Notes under the pieces: generated by a model
Told to the model about the DNA's origin: nothing
Seen by the model: the letters and a program-made list of their open reading frames with translations, nothing else
Database searches by the model: none
Assembly: GCA_965279475.1 (NCBI GenBank)
Contig: CBDIIA010000003.1
Span: 1,116,001-1,180,000 of the forward strand
Direction: 5' to 3'
Length of the DNA: 64,000 bases
Source: Pseudorhodoferax sp965279475
GTDB taxonomy: Bacteria > Pseudomonadota > Gammaproteobacteria > Burkholderiales > Burkholderiaceae_C
Program-made: the position numbers and the translations under genes
Part shown: piece by piece, positions 41,847 through 50,409 of the stretch
Position numbering within the stretch: position 1 is the stretch's first letter
Layout: each line of letters opens with the position of its first letter

Positions 41847-42728
41847 TTACAGCAGGCCGCTGCTGCGCATCGCGGCTTCGACCACGGCTTCGTTGGAGGG
41901 TGCCAGCGGCGTCATCGGCAGACGCATCGTGCCCTGGCACAGGCCTAGCCGGGCCATCGCCCACTTGAGCGGAATCGGGTTGGCTTCGACGAACAGATGT
42001 TTGTGCAGAGGCATCAGCTTGCGCTGGATCTCCATCGCACCGCGGGCGTCGCCGGCGATCGCTGCCACGCACAACGCATGCATGGCTCTGGGCGCGATGT
42101 TGGCGGTGACGCTGACATTGCCCTGGCCGCCGCACAGCATCAGCGCGACCGCGGTCGGATCGTCGCCCGAATAGACGGCGAAGCCCTTGGGCACATCGCG
42201 GATCAGCCACTGCGCGCGCTCGATGTTGCCGGTGGCTTCCTTGATGCCGATGATGCCCGGCACCTGGGCCAGGCGCAGCACGGTGTCGTGCAGCATGTCG
42301 GCCACGGTGCGCCCGGGCACGTTGTACAGCACCATCGGCAGATCGACCGCTTCGGCGATCGTCTTGAAGTGCAGGTACTGGCCTTCCTGGGTCGGCTTGT
42401 TGTAGTAAGGCACGACCTGCAGCTGGCAGTCGGCGCCGACCTTCTTCGCGAAGCGCGTGAGCTCGATCGCCTCGGCGGTCGAATTGGCACCGCATCCCGC
42501 CATGATCGGGACCCGGCCCTTGGCCTGCTCGACCGACACGCGGATGATCTCGCAATGCTCTTCGACGTTGACCGTCGGTGACTCGCCCGTGGTGCCGACC
42601 ACGCCGATGCAATCGGTGCCTTCGGCGATGTGCCAGTCGATCAGTTTGCGCAAGGTCGGATAGTCGACGCTGCCGTCGTCGAGCATCGGGGTGACGAGCG
42701 CCACGATGCTGCCGGTAATGGGTGTCAT
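41847..42728 (-). CDS. dapA: 4-hydroxy-tetrahydrodipicolinate synthase
   Basis: The 293-residue TIM-barrel lyase condenses pyruvate with aspartate semialdehyde on the way to diaminopimelate and lysine. The Schiff-base lysine is in IIGIKEATGN, the catalytic tyrosine in VVPYYNKPTQEG, and GTTGESPTV and GGQGNVSVTANI are family signatures. I used the ATG at 42728 (TPITGSIVALVTPM), the usual N-terminus; another methionine lies ten residues upstream. It heads a dapA-bamC-MBL run. Confidence 0.96.
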   Translation of the reverse strand: MTPITGSIVALVTPMLDDGSVDYPTLRKLIDWHIAEGTDCIGVVGTTGESPTVNVEEHCEIIRVSVEQAKGRVPIMAGCGANSTAEAIELTRFAKKVGADCQLQVVPYYNKPTQEGQYLHFKTIAEAVDLPMVLYNVPGRTVADMLHDTVLRLAQVPGIIGIKEATGNIERAQWLIRDVPKGFAVYSGDDPTAVALMLCGGQGNVSVTANIAPRAMHALCVAAIAGDARGAMEIQRKLMPLHKHLFVEANPIPLKWAMARLGLCQGTMRLPMTPLAPSNEAVVEAAMRSSGLL

Positions 42729-42821
42729 GTCCGCGTTCTTGAACGGAAAAACGAGCATTCTACCCAGCGCATGTGTCTGGCCGGCCGTGCCGCCCTGCCC
42801 CTGGAAGGGGCGCCTGGCCAT

Positions 42822-43403
42822 TCAGAGGCGATGGCGCTCCGGTGCTGCGTCCGCCGCGCCGGCCTCGCTTGCCGCCTCGCGCACCGCCACGATGCGTTGC
42901 ACGAAGCGCGGTGGCTGCTCGACGAAGCCGTCTTCGAAGGCCACCACGCGCAGGCCGGCGCAGGCCTGCAGCAACTCACCCGGTGCCAGCAGGAAATCGG
43001 GGCGCGAAGGTTTGCCGACGGTCTGCTGGCCGAGCGCGAAGGTCTCATACAACAGCACGCCGCCTGCGGCCAGGCTGTCGAGCAGCGTCGGCAGCAGCGG
43101 GCGCCACAGGTAGTTGGTCACGACCACGGCACCGAAGCGCCGGCCGGGCAGCGGCCACGGACCGTTCTCGATGTCGGCACAGATGGTTTCGACGGCACTG
43201 CGGGCCGCCAGGTCGGCCAGCGACGCCAGGGCCGGTTGCGCGCGGTCGACGCCGACCACCGGATGGCCGAGCGCCGCAAACCAGCGCATGTGGCGCCCAT
43301 GGCCGCAGGCCACGTCGAGCACGGATGCGCCGGACGGCACCAGGTGCGACCAGCGGCGGATCCAGGGGGAGGGCGGCTCCTCGCCGTGCTGCAACGTTGT
43401 CAT
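42822..43403 (-). CDS. Class I SAM-dependent methyltransferase
   Basis: The 193-residue protein has SAM-binding motif I VLDVACGHGRHMRWFAALG and motif II region VVGVDRAQPAL, followed by VVVTNYLWRPLLPTLLDSLAAGG (in part). It is similar to TehB/thiopurine-type small methyltransferases; the substrate is unknown. A GAGGTG site precedes the ATG. It lies seven bases after the 45-codon small gene and so forms a three-gene unit with the MFS transporter. Confidence 0.88.
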   Translation of the reverse strand: MTTLQHGEEPPSPWIRRWSHLVPSGASVLDVACGHGRHMRWFAALGHPVVGVDRAQPALASLADLAARSAVETICADIENGPWPLPGRRFGAVVVTNYLWRPLLPTLLDSLAAGGVLLYETFALGQQTVGKPSRPDFLLAPGELLQACAGLRVVAFEDGFVEQPPRFVQRIVAVREAASEAGAADAAPERHRL

Positions 43404-43410
43404 CGGCACC

Positions 43411-43548
43411 TCAGAAACAGGCCCACAGCTGGTTCGACAGCCCCACCAGAAAGTCCGGCTGCAGGTACAGCGAGAACACCGCGGCCAGCGCCAGCAGCGC
43501 TGCCGCGTAGCCCGCCCATGTGCGTGCATTGCGCATGGCCGTCGTCAT
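43411..43548 (-). CDS. 45-residue single-pass membrane protein coupled to the MFS gene
   Basis: The short frame encodes one hydrophobic helix (WAGYAAALLALAAVFSLYL) and a tail ending in FLVGLSNQLWACF. Its ATG overlaps the MFS stop (ATGA) and its stop is seven bases before the methyltransferase ATG, so it fills an operon gap exactly. It is probably a real small inner-membrane protein, possibly a subunit or modulator of the transporter. It has no recognised family; the conclusion rests on coupling and composition. Confidence 0.65.
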   Translation of the reverse strand: MTTAMRNARTWAGYAAALLALAAVFSLYLQPDFLVGLSNQLWACF

Positions 43549-44771
43549 CCCGCCTGCGGCACCGGACGGCTGCGTTCGATGGCGACCTCCTTCACCGGCA
43601 GGTTGACCAATCCCGCGAACACGCCGAGCGCGACCGTGATGCCCCAGACCACGTCGTAGCTGCCGGTGCGGTCGTACAGCAGGCCGCCCAGCCACACGCC
43701 CAGGAACGAGCCGATCTGGTGCCCGAAGAAGATGAAGCCGCCGAGCATCGACAGGTGCTGGATGCCGAAGATCTGCGCGACCGCGGCATTGGTCGGCGGG
43801 ATGGTGGACAGCCACAGCGTGCCCATCGCCGCCGCGAACACGTACACGCTCATCGGCGTCAACGGCGCCAGCAGGAACACCGTGATGACCAGAGCGCGGC
43901 CGAAGTAGATGAAGGCGAGGATGTTCTTCTTCTGCATCCGCTGGCCCAGCGAGCCCGCGACGTAGGTGCCGACCACGTTGAACAGGCCGATCAGCGCCAG
44001 CGCGTAGCTGGCGACCTGCGGCGACAGGCCCTTGTCCTTCAGGTAGCTCGGCATGTGCACGCCGATGAACACCACCTGGAAGCCGCAGACGAAGTAGCCG
44101 GCCATCAGCAGCAGGAAACTCGGGTGCTTGCAGGCTTCGCTCAGCGCCTGCCAGATCGTCTGTTCGCGCCGCGCGGGCGCACCGCCGCCGAAGCCCGGTT
44201 CGCGCAGGCCGATCCCCAGCGGCAGCATCAGCAGCGCGGTGATGCCGAGGATCACCAGCGCCTGCTGCCAGCCGAAGTTGCCGATCAGGAAACCCTCGGT
44301 CGGCACCATCAGGAACTGGCCGAACGAGCCGGCGGCCGCGGCGATGCCCATGGCCCAGGATCGTCGGTCCGCCGCCACGTTGCGCCCGATGACGCCGAAG
44401 ATCACCGCATACGTGGTGCCGGCCTGCGCCATGCCGATCAGCACCCCGGCGGTCAGCGCAAACAGCCAGGGTGTGCCGGCGTGCGCCATGCCCACCAGGC
44501 CCAGCGCATACAGCAGGCCGCCGCCGACGATCACCCGGAACGCGCCGAAGCGGTCGGCCATCATGCCGGCGAAGATGCCGGCGATGCCCCACGAGATGTT
44601 CTGGATCGCGATCGCCAGCGCAAAGGTCTCCCGGGTCCAACCCTGTGCCTGCGTCACCGGCTGCAGCCACAGGCCGAAGCCGTGGCGGATGCCCATCGAC
44701 AGGGTCACGATGATCGCGCCGCAGGCCAGCACCTGGGCCAGCGGCAGGGGTTTGGAGGTGCTAGTCGTCAT
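43545..44771 (-). CDS. MFS transporter
   Basis: The 408-residue protein has twelve predicted helices and MFS features such as GIRHGFGLWLQPVTQAQGW in the first periplasmic loop and GMMADRFGAFRVIVGGGL (the loop 2-3 motif, in part). It resembles the oxalate/formate-antiporter-like and OFA-type bacterial MFS carriers of monocarboxylates, but the substrate is not determined. I used the ATG at 44771. It is divergent from parE and is followed, with an ATGA overlap, by a 45-residue membrane protein. Confidence 0.9.
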   Translation of the reverse strand: MTTSTSKPLPLAQVLACGAIIVTLSMGIRHGFGLWLQPVTQAQGWTRETFALAIAIQNISWGIAGIFAGMMADRFGAFRVIVGGGLLYALGLVGMAHAGTPWLFALTAGVLIGMAQAGTTYAVIFGVIGRNVAADRRSWAMGIAAAAGSFGQFLMVPTEGFLIGNFGWQQALVILGITALLMLPLGIGLREPGFGGGAPARREQTIWQALSEACKHPSFLLLMAGYFVCGFQVVFIGVHMPSYLKDKGLSPQVASYALALIGLFNVVGTYVAGSLGQRMQKKNILAFIYFGRALVITVFLLAPLTPMSVYVFAAAMGTLWLSTIPPTNAAVAQIFGIQHLSMLGGFIFFGHQIGSFLGVWLGGLLYDRTGSYDVVWGITVALGVFAGLVNLPVKEVAIERSRPVPQAG

Positions 44772-44881
44772 CCTTCGACTGTAGTCAATTCGGGCGGGCG
44801 CTGCCGTCGCCCGACGCGGGGAGCCTGCCGGCGCCGGCAGGGCGACCTGTGGTTGCATCCAGCAATCCGGCGGCCAGCCCC

Positions 44882-44895
44882 TACAATCCGGCGCC
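44882..44895 (+). promoter_or_regulatory. TACAAT -10 box eight bases before the parE start
   Basis: TACAAT (44882-44887) and eight bases precede the parE ATG at 44896, with no ribosome site between. As at queG and the DUF455 gene, a leaderless message is implied. A TTGCAT at 44853 is too far upstream (23 bases) to be a normal -35. Confidence 0.4.
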
Positions 44896-46875
44896 ATGGC
44901 AACCAATCCCCAAGCGAAGACCGCTCCGCATTACGGCGAAGCCTCGATCCGCGTGCTGAAGGGCCTCGAGCCGGTGAAGCAGCGCCCCGGCATGTACACG
45001 CGCACCGACAACCCGCTGCACGTGGTCCAGGAGGTCATCGACAACGCGGCCGACGAGGCGCTGGCCGGGCACGGCAAGAAGATCAAGGTCACGCTGCATG
45101 CCGACGGTTCGATCGCCGTCGAAGACGACGGGCGCGGCATTCCCTACGGCATGCACCCGGACGAACACGCGCCGGTGATCGAACTGGTATTCACCCGGCT
45201 CCATGCCGGTGGCAAGTTCGACAAGGGCAAGGGCGGGGCCTACAGTTTTTCCGGCGGCCTGCACGGCGTCGGCGTCAGCGTGACCAATGCCCTGGCCCGG
45301 CGGCTGGAGGTCACTTCGTACCGCGAGGGTTCGGTGGCGCGGCTGGTGTTCGCGGACGGCGACGTCGTCGAAGCGCTGCAGGTGCGCAAGAGCGCCGAGG
45401 GCGACCGCAAGTCCGGCACGTCGGTGCGCGTCTGGCCCGATCCCAAGTACTTCGATGCACCCACACTGCCGATGCAGGAGTTCGCCCATCTGCTGCGCAG
45501 CAAGGCGGTGCTGATGCCGGGCGTGACCGTGTCCCTGCTGGTCGAGAAGACCAAGGAGACGCAGACCTGGGTGTACAAGGGCGGCCTGCGCGACTACCTG
45601 ATGCAGACCTTGACGGCCGACCCGGTGATCCCACTGTTCGACGGCGAAGGGTTTGCCGACAGCAACGACACCTTCGCCGAAGGCGAGGGCGCCCAATGGT
45701 GCGTCGCCTTCACCGAAGAAGGCCAGGCGGTGCGCGAGAGTTACGTGAACCTGATCCCCACCAGCGCCGGCGGCACCCACGAGTCGGGCCTGCGCGAGGG
45801 GCTGTTCACCGCGGTCAAGAGCTTCATCGAGATGCACTCGCTGCTGCCCAAGGGCGTGAAGCTGCTGCCCGAGGACGTGTTCGCCCGGGCCAGCTACGTG
45901 CTCAGCGCCAAGGTGCTCGACCCGCAGTTCCAGGGCCAGATCAAGGAGCGGCTGAACTCGCGCGATGCGGTGCGCCTGGTCGGAAGTTTCGTGCGGCCCG
46001 CGCTCGAGCTGTGGCTGAACCAGCACGTCGACTACGGCAAGAAACTCGCCGAGCTGGCGATCCGCGCCGCGCAGACGCGCCAGAAGGCCGGCCAGAAGGT
46101 CGAGAAACGCAAGGGTTCCGGCGTGGCGGTGCTGCCCGGCAAGCTGACCGATTGCGAGAGCCGCGACCTGGCGCAGAACGAGGTGTTCCTGGTCGAGGGC
46201 GATTCCGCCGGCGGCAGCGCCAAGATGGGACGCAACAAGGAAAGCCAGGCCGTGCTGCCGTTGCGCGGCAAGGTGCTCAACACCTGGGAGGTCGAGCGCG
46301 ACCGCCTGTTCGCCAACACCGAGATCCACGACATCTCGGTGGCCGTGGGCGTCGATCCGCACGGGCCGCTGGACACGCCCGACCTGTCGGGCCTGCGCTA
46401 CGGCAAGATCTGCATCCTGGCCGATGCCGATGTCGACGGCTCGCACATCCAGGTGCTGCTGCTGACGCTGTTCTTCCGCCACTTCCCGAAACTGATCGAG
46501 ACCGGCCACGTGTTCGTCGCGCGGCCGCCGCTGTTCCGCGTCGATGCCCCGGCGAGGGGCAAAAAGCCCGCATCCAAGGCTTATGCGCTCGACGATGGCG
46601 AGCTGACGGCGATTCTGGATAAACTGCGCAAGGAAGGCGTGCGCGAGGGCAGCTGGAGCATCAGCCGCTTCAAGGGCCTGGGGGAAATGAGCGCGGAACA
46701 ATTGTGGGATACGACACTCAATCCCGACACCCGGCGCCTGTTGCCAGTGCAGCTCGGCAGTTTCGATTTCGCGCAGACCGAGCTGATGATCACCAAACTC
46801 ATGGGCAAGGGCGAGGCCGCATCCCGTCGCGAACTGATGGAGCTGCACGGCGACGCCGTTGAAATTGACATATGA
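44896..46875 (+). CDS. parE: DNA topoisomerase IV subunit B
   Basis: The 659-residue ATPase subunit of topoisomerase IV, which decatenates daughter chromosomes. GHKL motifs (EVIDNAADEAL, DDGRGIPYGMHPDE, GGLHGVGVSVTNAL), the Toprim acid EGDSAGGSAKMGRN and DADVDGSHIQVL, and the C-terminal RFKGLGEMSAEQLW are intact. It is ParE rather than GyrB because it lacks the GyrB insert and pairs with parC downstream. Its stop overlaps the transglycosylase start (ATGA). Confidence 0.96.
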   Translation: MATNPQAKTAPHYGEASIRVLKGLEPVKQRPGMYTRTDNPLHVVQEVIDNAADEALAGHGKKIKVTLHADGSIAVEDDGRGIPYGMHPDEHAPVIELVFTRLHAGGKFDKGKGGAYSFSGGLHGVGVSVTNALARRLEVTSYREGSVARLVFADGDVVEALQVRKSAEGDRKSGTSVRVWPDPKYFDAPTLPMQEFAHLLRSKAVLMPGVTVSLLVEKTKETQTWVYKGGLRDYLMQTLTADPVIPLFDGEGFADSNDTFAEGEGAQWCVAFTEEGQAVRESYVNLIPTSAGGTHESGLREGLFTAVKSFIEMHSLLPKGVKLLPEDVFARASYVLSAKVLDPQFQGQIKERLNSRDAVRLVGSFVRPALELWLNQHVDYGKKLAELAIRAAQTRQKAGQKVEKRKGSGVAVLPGKLTDCESRDLAQNEVFLVEGDSAGGSAKMGRNKESQAVLPLRGKVLNTWEVERDRLFANTEIHDISVAVGVDPHGPLDTPDLSGLRYGKICILADADVDGSHIQVLLLTLFFRHFPKLIETGHVFVARPPLFRVDAPARGKKPASKAYALDDGELTAILDKLRKEGVREGSWSISRFKGLGEMSAEQLWDTTLNPDTRRLLPVQLGSFDFAQTELMITKLMGKGEAASRRELMELHGDAVEIDI

Positions 46876-47708
46876 ACACCCCTGTTGCTGCGTTGGGCGC
46901 TGTTTTCCTGGCGCTGTCCTTCAGCTCTTCCGCCTGGGCCGATGTCTGGGGCTACATCGATCCGAAGGGCGTCGCACACTTCTCGACCGAGCGCGTCGAC
47001 GAGCGTTACGAGCTGTTCTACAAGGGGCAGGACAGTTTCGACACCCGCGACGGCATCGGTGCGATCAACCCACCCGCGGCGCGCGGTCCCGACGTGCCGG
47101 GCGCGCCGCCCAAGCTGCTGGCGTTCTTCGACGTGTCGCCGACCTACAAGCTGGTGAAGCAGCACCTGCGCGAGGCTTCGGCCACGCACCGCATCGACTA
47201 CGAGCTGCTGCAGGCGCTGATCGTGGCCGAGTCCGGTTTCGATAGCACCGCGGTGTCCCCCAAGGGCGCAATCGGCCTGATGCAAATCATGCCGGCCACG
47301 GCCGAGCGTTATGGCCTGGCCAGCGACGCCAAGACGCCGCTCGAGAAGAAGCTGACCGACCCCAAGACCAACATCAAGATCGGCACGCGTTACCTGCGCG
47401 ACCTGATCAACATGTTCCCGGGGCAGCTCGACCTGGCCATCGCGTCCTACAACGCGGGCGAGGGCGCGGTGCAGCGCGCGGGCAACCAGATCCCGAACTA
47501 CAAGGAGACGCAGGCCTACGTGAAGACCGTGCTGCGCCTGTACAACGGACTGAAACCGCCGGCCGCCGTGGTCGAATACCGCCGCCAGCAGCCCACGCGC
47601 GTGCGCATGGAGCTGCCCGGCGGCGCTGCCGGCCGCGGCAATCTGCCGCCCGCCGCGACGGCGCTGGCCGCCGATACCGCGCTGGCCGAGCGCACGCCCT
47701 TGCGCTGA
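46872..47708 (+). CDS. Lytic transglycosylase (SLT family)
   Basis: The 278-residue precursor has a signal peptide (MNTPVAALGAVFLALSFSSS), a DUF4124-like N-terminal segment (VWGYIDPKGVAHFS) and an SLT catalytic domain. The catalytic glutamate is in ALIVAESGFDSTAVSPKGA; GLMQIMPATAERYG, NIKIGTRYLRDLINMF and IASYNAGEGAVQRAG follow. It cleaves murein glycan strands in the periplasm. It is sandwiched between parE (ATGA overlap) and parC, which ties a wall enzyme to chromosome-segregation genes. Confidence 0.93.
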   Translation: MNTPVAALGAVFLALSFSSSAWADVWGYIDPKGVAHFSTERVDERYELFYKGQDSFDTRDGIGAINPPAARGPDVPGAPPKLLAFFDVSPTYKLVKQHLREASATHRIDYELLQALIVAESGFDSTAVSPKGAIGLMQIMPATAERYGLASDAKTPLEKKLTDPKTNIKIGTRYLRDLINMFPGQLDLAIASYNAGEGAVQRAGNQIPNYKETQAYVKTVLRLYNGLKPPAAVVEYRRQQPTRVRMELPGGAAGRGNLPPAATALAADTALAERTPLR

Positions 47709-47754
47709 CCGGTGGCGCCGTGCCGGCGCCCGGCTCCGTTCCGATGCCACCGGT
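47708..47754 (+). other. Large inverted repeat in the transglycosylase-parC gap
   Basis: ACCGGTGGC (47708-47716), overlapping the transglycosylase stop, pairs with GCCACCGGT (47746-47754), nine perfect base pairs enclosing a second GC-rich stem (GCCG...CGGC). There is no T run. It may slow polymerase or protect the upstream message, allowing different parC levels. The rest of the 120-base gap shows nothing else that I recognise. Confidence 0.5.
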
Positions 47755-47828
47755 CCGTTGCCGGCTGCACTTCGATGTTCCTGTTCCTGCCAATCCCACC
47801 GATTGCACGTTGACCGATCCGCATTGCC

Positions 47829-50264
47829 ATGAGTGACACCCCGACGCTGGACTTCCCCCAAGACCCGCCACAAGATCCGCCCCAGGGGCCGCCGCCGGAC
47901 CAGCCGTTCCATAACGCGGCCGAGGGTGACGACGCGCTGAACCTGGGCCACTACGCGCAGCGCGCCTACCTCGAATACGCGATGAGCGTGGTCAAGGGCC
48001 GCGCTCTGCCCGACGTGTGCGACGGCCAGAAGCCGGTGCAGCGCCGCATCCTGTATTCGATGGCGCGCATGGGCCTGGGTTTCGGCGGTGCGAACGGTGC
48101 CGTCGGCGCCAAGCCGGTCAAGAGTGCCCGCGTGGTGGGCGACGTGCTCGGCCGTTTCCATCCCCACGGCGACCAGGCGGCGTACGACGCGCTGGTGCGC
48201 ATGGCGCAGGACTTCAGCCAGCGTTACCCGCTGATCGATGGCCAGGGCAACTTCGGCAGCCGAGACGGCGACGGTGCTGCGGCGATGCGTTACACCGAAG
48301 CACGGCTGGCCCGCATCACGCGGCTGCTGCTCGACGAGATCGACGAAGGCACGGTCGACTTCGTGCCCAACTACGACGGTTCGACCGAAGAGCCTCGCCA
48401 GCTGCCGGCGCGGCTGCCGTTCACGCTGCTCAATGGCGCCAGCGGCATCGCCGTCGGCCTGGCGACCGAGATCCCCAGCCACAATCTGCGCGAGGTCGCC
48501 GAGGCCTGCGTGGCGCTGATCAAGACGCCGAAGCTCGGCGATGACGAGTTGCTGGCGCTCATCCCCGGGCCCGACTATGCGGGCGGCGGGCAGATCATCA
48601 GCACGCCGGCCGAGATCGCCGAGGCCTACCGCACCGGACGCGGTTCGCTGAAGGTGCGCGCCCGCTGGAAGATCGAAGACCTGGCGCGCGGCCAGTGGCA
48701 GTTGGTGGTCAACGAGTTGCCGCCGGGCGTCAGCACCCAGCGTGTGCTGGAGGAGATCGAGGCGCTGACCAATCCGCAGGTCAAGGCCGGCAAGAAGACG
48801 CTGAGCCAGGACCAGGTGCAACTGAAGGCCTCGATGCTGGCCGTGCTCGACGTGGTGCGCGACGAGTCGAGCAAGGATGCCGCGGTACGCCTGGTGTTCG
48901 AACCCAAGACCAGCCGTATCTCGCAGCAGGAGCTGACCACCGCACTGCTGGCGCACACCAGCCTGGAGACCTCGGCGCCGATCAACATGACCAGCGTGGG
49001 GCTGGACGGCAGGCCGACGCAGAAATCGCTGCGCCAGGTGCTGCTCGAATGGATCGAGTTCCGCCAGTCCACGGTGCAGCGCCGTTCGCGCCACCGGCTC
49101 GACAAGGTGCTCGACCGCATCCACATCCTCGAGGGGCGGCAGATCGTGCTGCTCAACATCGACGAGGTGATCGCGATCATCCGCCAGTCGGACGAGCCCA
49201 AGGCCGCGTTGATCGCGCGTTTTGCGCTGAGCGATCGCCAGGCCGAAGACATCCTCGAGATCCGCTTGCGCCAGCTGGCCCGGCTGGAGGCGATCAAGAT
49301 CGAGCAGGAACTGAAGGAACTGGGTGAGGAGCGCGGCCGGCTCGAAGACATCCTGAACCACCCCGCGTCGCTGCGCCGGCTGGTGGTCAAGGAGATCGAG
49401 GCCGATGCCAAGCTGTTCGGTGACGCGCGTCGCACCTTGATCCAGGCCGAGAAACGTGCCGTGGTCGAGGTGCGTGTGGTCGACGAGCCGGTGACGGTCG
49501 TGGTCTCGCAGAAGGGTTGGGTCCGTGCGCAGAAGGGCTGGGCGCGCGACCGGGCCCCGGGCGCGGCGACCGACTACAGCTTCAAGGCCGGCGACGGTCT
49601 TTATGCCGCATTCGAGTGCCGCACGGTCGACACGCTGCTGGTGTTCGGCAGCGCCAAGGACAAGGTCGGCCGGGTCTACAGCGTGCCGGTCGCGTCCTTG
49701 CCCGGGGCGCGGGGCGATGGCCAGCCGGTCACCTCGCTGATCGAGCTCGAATCCGGGACCCAGGTCGCCCACTTCTTCGCCGGGCCGCTGCATGCGAGCC
49801 TGCTGCTGTCGGGCTCGGGCGGTTATGGTTTCCTGGCAACGGTCGAGCACATGCTGTCGCGCCAGCGCGGCGGCAAGGCGTTCCTGACCCTGGGTGAGGG
49901 CGAGACCGTGAACCGGCCGTCGCATGCCTCCGGTGTAAGCCCGGGCCTGACCCTGCCCGATGCCACCCATGTGGCGTGCGCGTCGACCGGCGGCCGCATC
50001 CTGACCTTCGAGATCGCCGAGATCAAGACCATGGCCAATGGCGGCCGGGGCCTGGTGCTGCTGGACCTGGAGGCCAAGGACACGCTGGCCGGCGCTGCGG
50101 CCTACACCCGCAGCGTGCGCATCGCAGGCGTCGGGCGCGGCGGCAAGGAGCGCGAGGAGACGCTCGAGATCCGCTCGCTCAACAACGCCCGCGGCCTGCG
50201 TGCACGCAAGGGCAAGCTGGCCGATCTGGGCTTCAAGCCGACGGCCATATCGCGCGTCGAATAG
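47829..50264 (+). CDS. parC: DNA topoisomerase IV subunit A
   Basis: The 811-residue breakage-reunion subunit. After a Pro/Asp/Gln-rich N-terminal extension (about 1-30) come EYAMSVVKGRALPDVCDGQKPVQRR (in part), the quinolone-determining region HPHGDQAAYDALVRMAQ variant and the active tyrosine Y155 in AMRYTEARLA. The C-terminal beta-pinwheel (about 500-811) is present; it lacks the GyrA box, supporting ParC. It assembles with ParE from the same cluster. Confidence 0.95.
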   Translation: MSDTPTLDFPQDPPQDPPQGPPPDQPFHNAAEGDDALNLGHYAQRAYLEYAMSVVKGRALPDVCDGQKPVQRRILYSMARMGLGFGGANGAVGAKPVKSARVVGDVLGRFHPHGDQAAYDALVRMAQDFSQRYPLIDGQGNFGSRDGDGAAAMRYTEARLARITRLLLDEIDEGTVDFVPNYDGSTEEPRQLPARLPFTLLNGASGIAVGLATEIPSHNLREVAEACVALIKTPKLGDDELLALIPGPDYAGGGQIISTPAEIAEAYRTGRGSLKVRARWKIEDLARGQWQLVVNELPPGVSTQRVLEEIEALTNPQVKAGKKTLSQDQVQLKASMLAVLDVVRDESSKDAAVRLVFEPKTSRISQQELTTALLAHTSLETSAPINMTSVGLDGRPTQKSLRQVLLEWIEFRQSTVQRRSRHRLDKVLDRIHILEGRQIVLLNIDEVIAIIRQSDEPKAALIARFALSDRQAEDILEIRLRQLARLEAIKIEQELKELGEERGRLEDILNHPASLRRLVVKEIEADAKLFGDARRTLIQAEKRAVVEVRVVDEPVTVVVSQKGWVRAQKGWARDRAPGAATDYSFKAGDGLYAAFECRTVDTLLVFGSAKDKVGRVYSVPVASLPGARGDGQPVTSLIELESGTQVAHFFAGPLHASLLLSGSGGYGFLATVEHMLSRQRGGKAFLTLGEGETVNRPSHASGVSPGLTLPDATHVACASTGGRILTFEIAEIKTMANGGRGLVLLDLEAKDTLAGAAAYTRSVRIAGVGRGGKEREETLEIRSLNNARGLRARKGKLADLGFKPTAISRVE

Positions 50265-50282
50265 CAAGCCCTGACGAGAGGG

Positions 50283-50301
50283 CCCCCCGCGTTCAGGGGG
50301 G
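50283..50301 (+). terminator. GC hairpin after parC, possible terminator
   Basis: CCCCCC-GCGTTCA-GGGGGG begins 19 bases after the parC stop. There is no T run, so termination would need to be factor-assisted. It separates parC from the chemotaxis receptor gene. Confidence 0.4.
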
Positions 50302-50409
50302 ATGTCGGAACTTGGCTACCAGTAAAACCATCCATTGATCGGGACACAGCGTGGTGCTATACCTGTTCGCAGGGGAGCCACACGATTCCAGACCGACAAA
50401 GGATACGGG

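Noticed and set aside
42630..46622. 1330-codon open frame on the plus strand
   Set aside because: It runs across dapA, the methyltransferase and the MFS gene antisense and then out of frame through parE; its His/Arg/Gln-rich composition is that of a GC-rich shadow frame.
46581..50267. 1228-codon open frame opposite parC
   Set aside because: Antisense to parE, the transglycosylase and parC, with no recognisable domain and shadow-type composition.
50321..50351. Sigma-28-type promoter before the chemotaxis receptor
   Set aside because: TAAA is present but the sequence 15 bases later (GGACACAG) matches GCCGATAA poorly.
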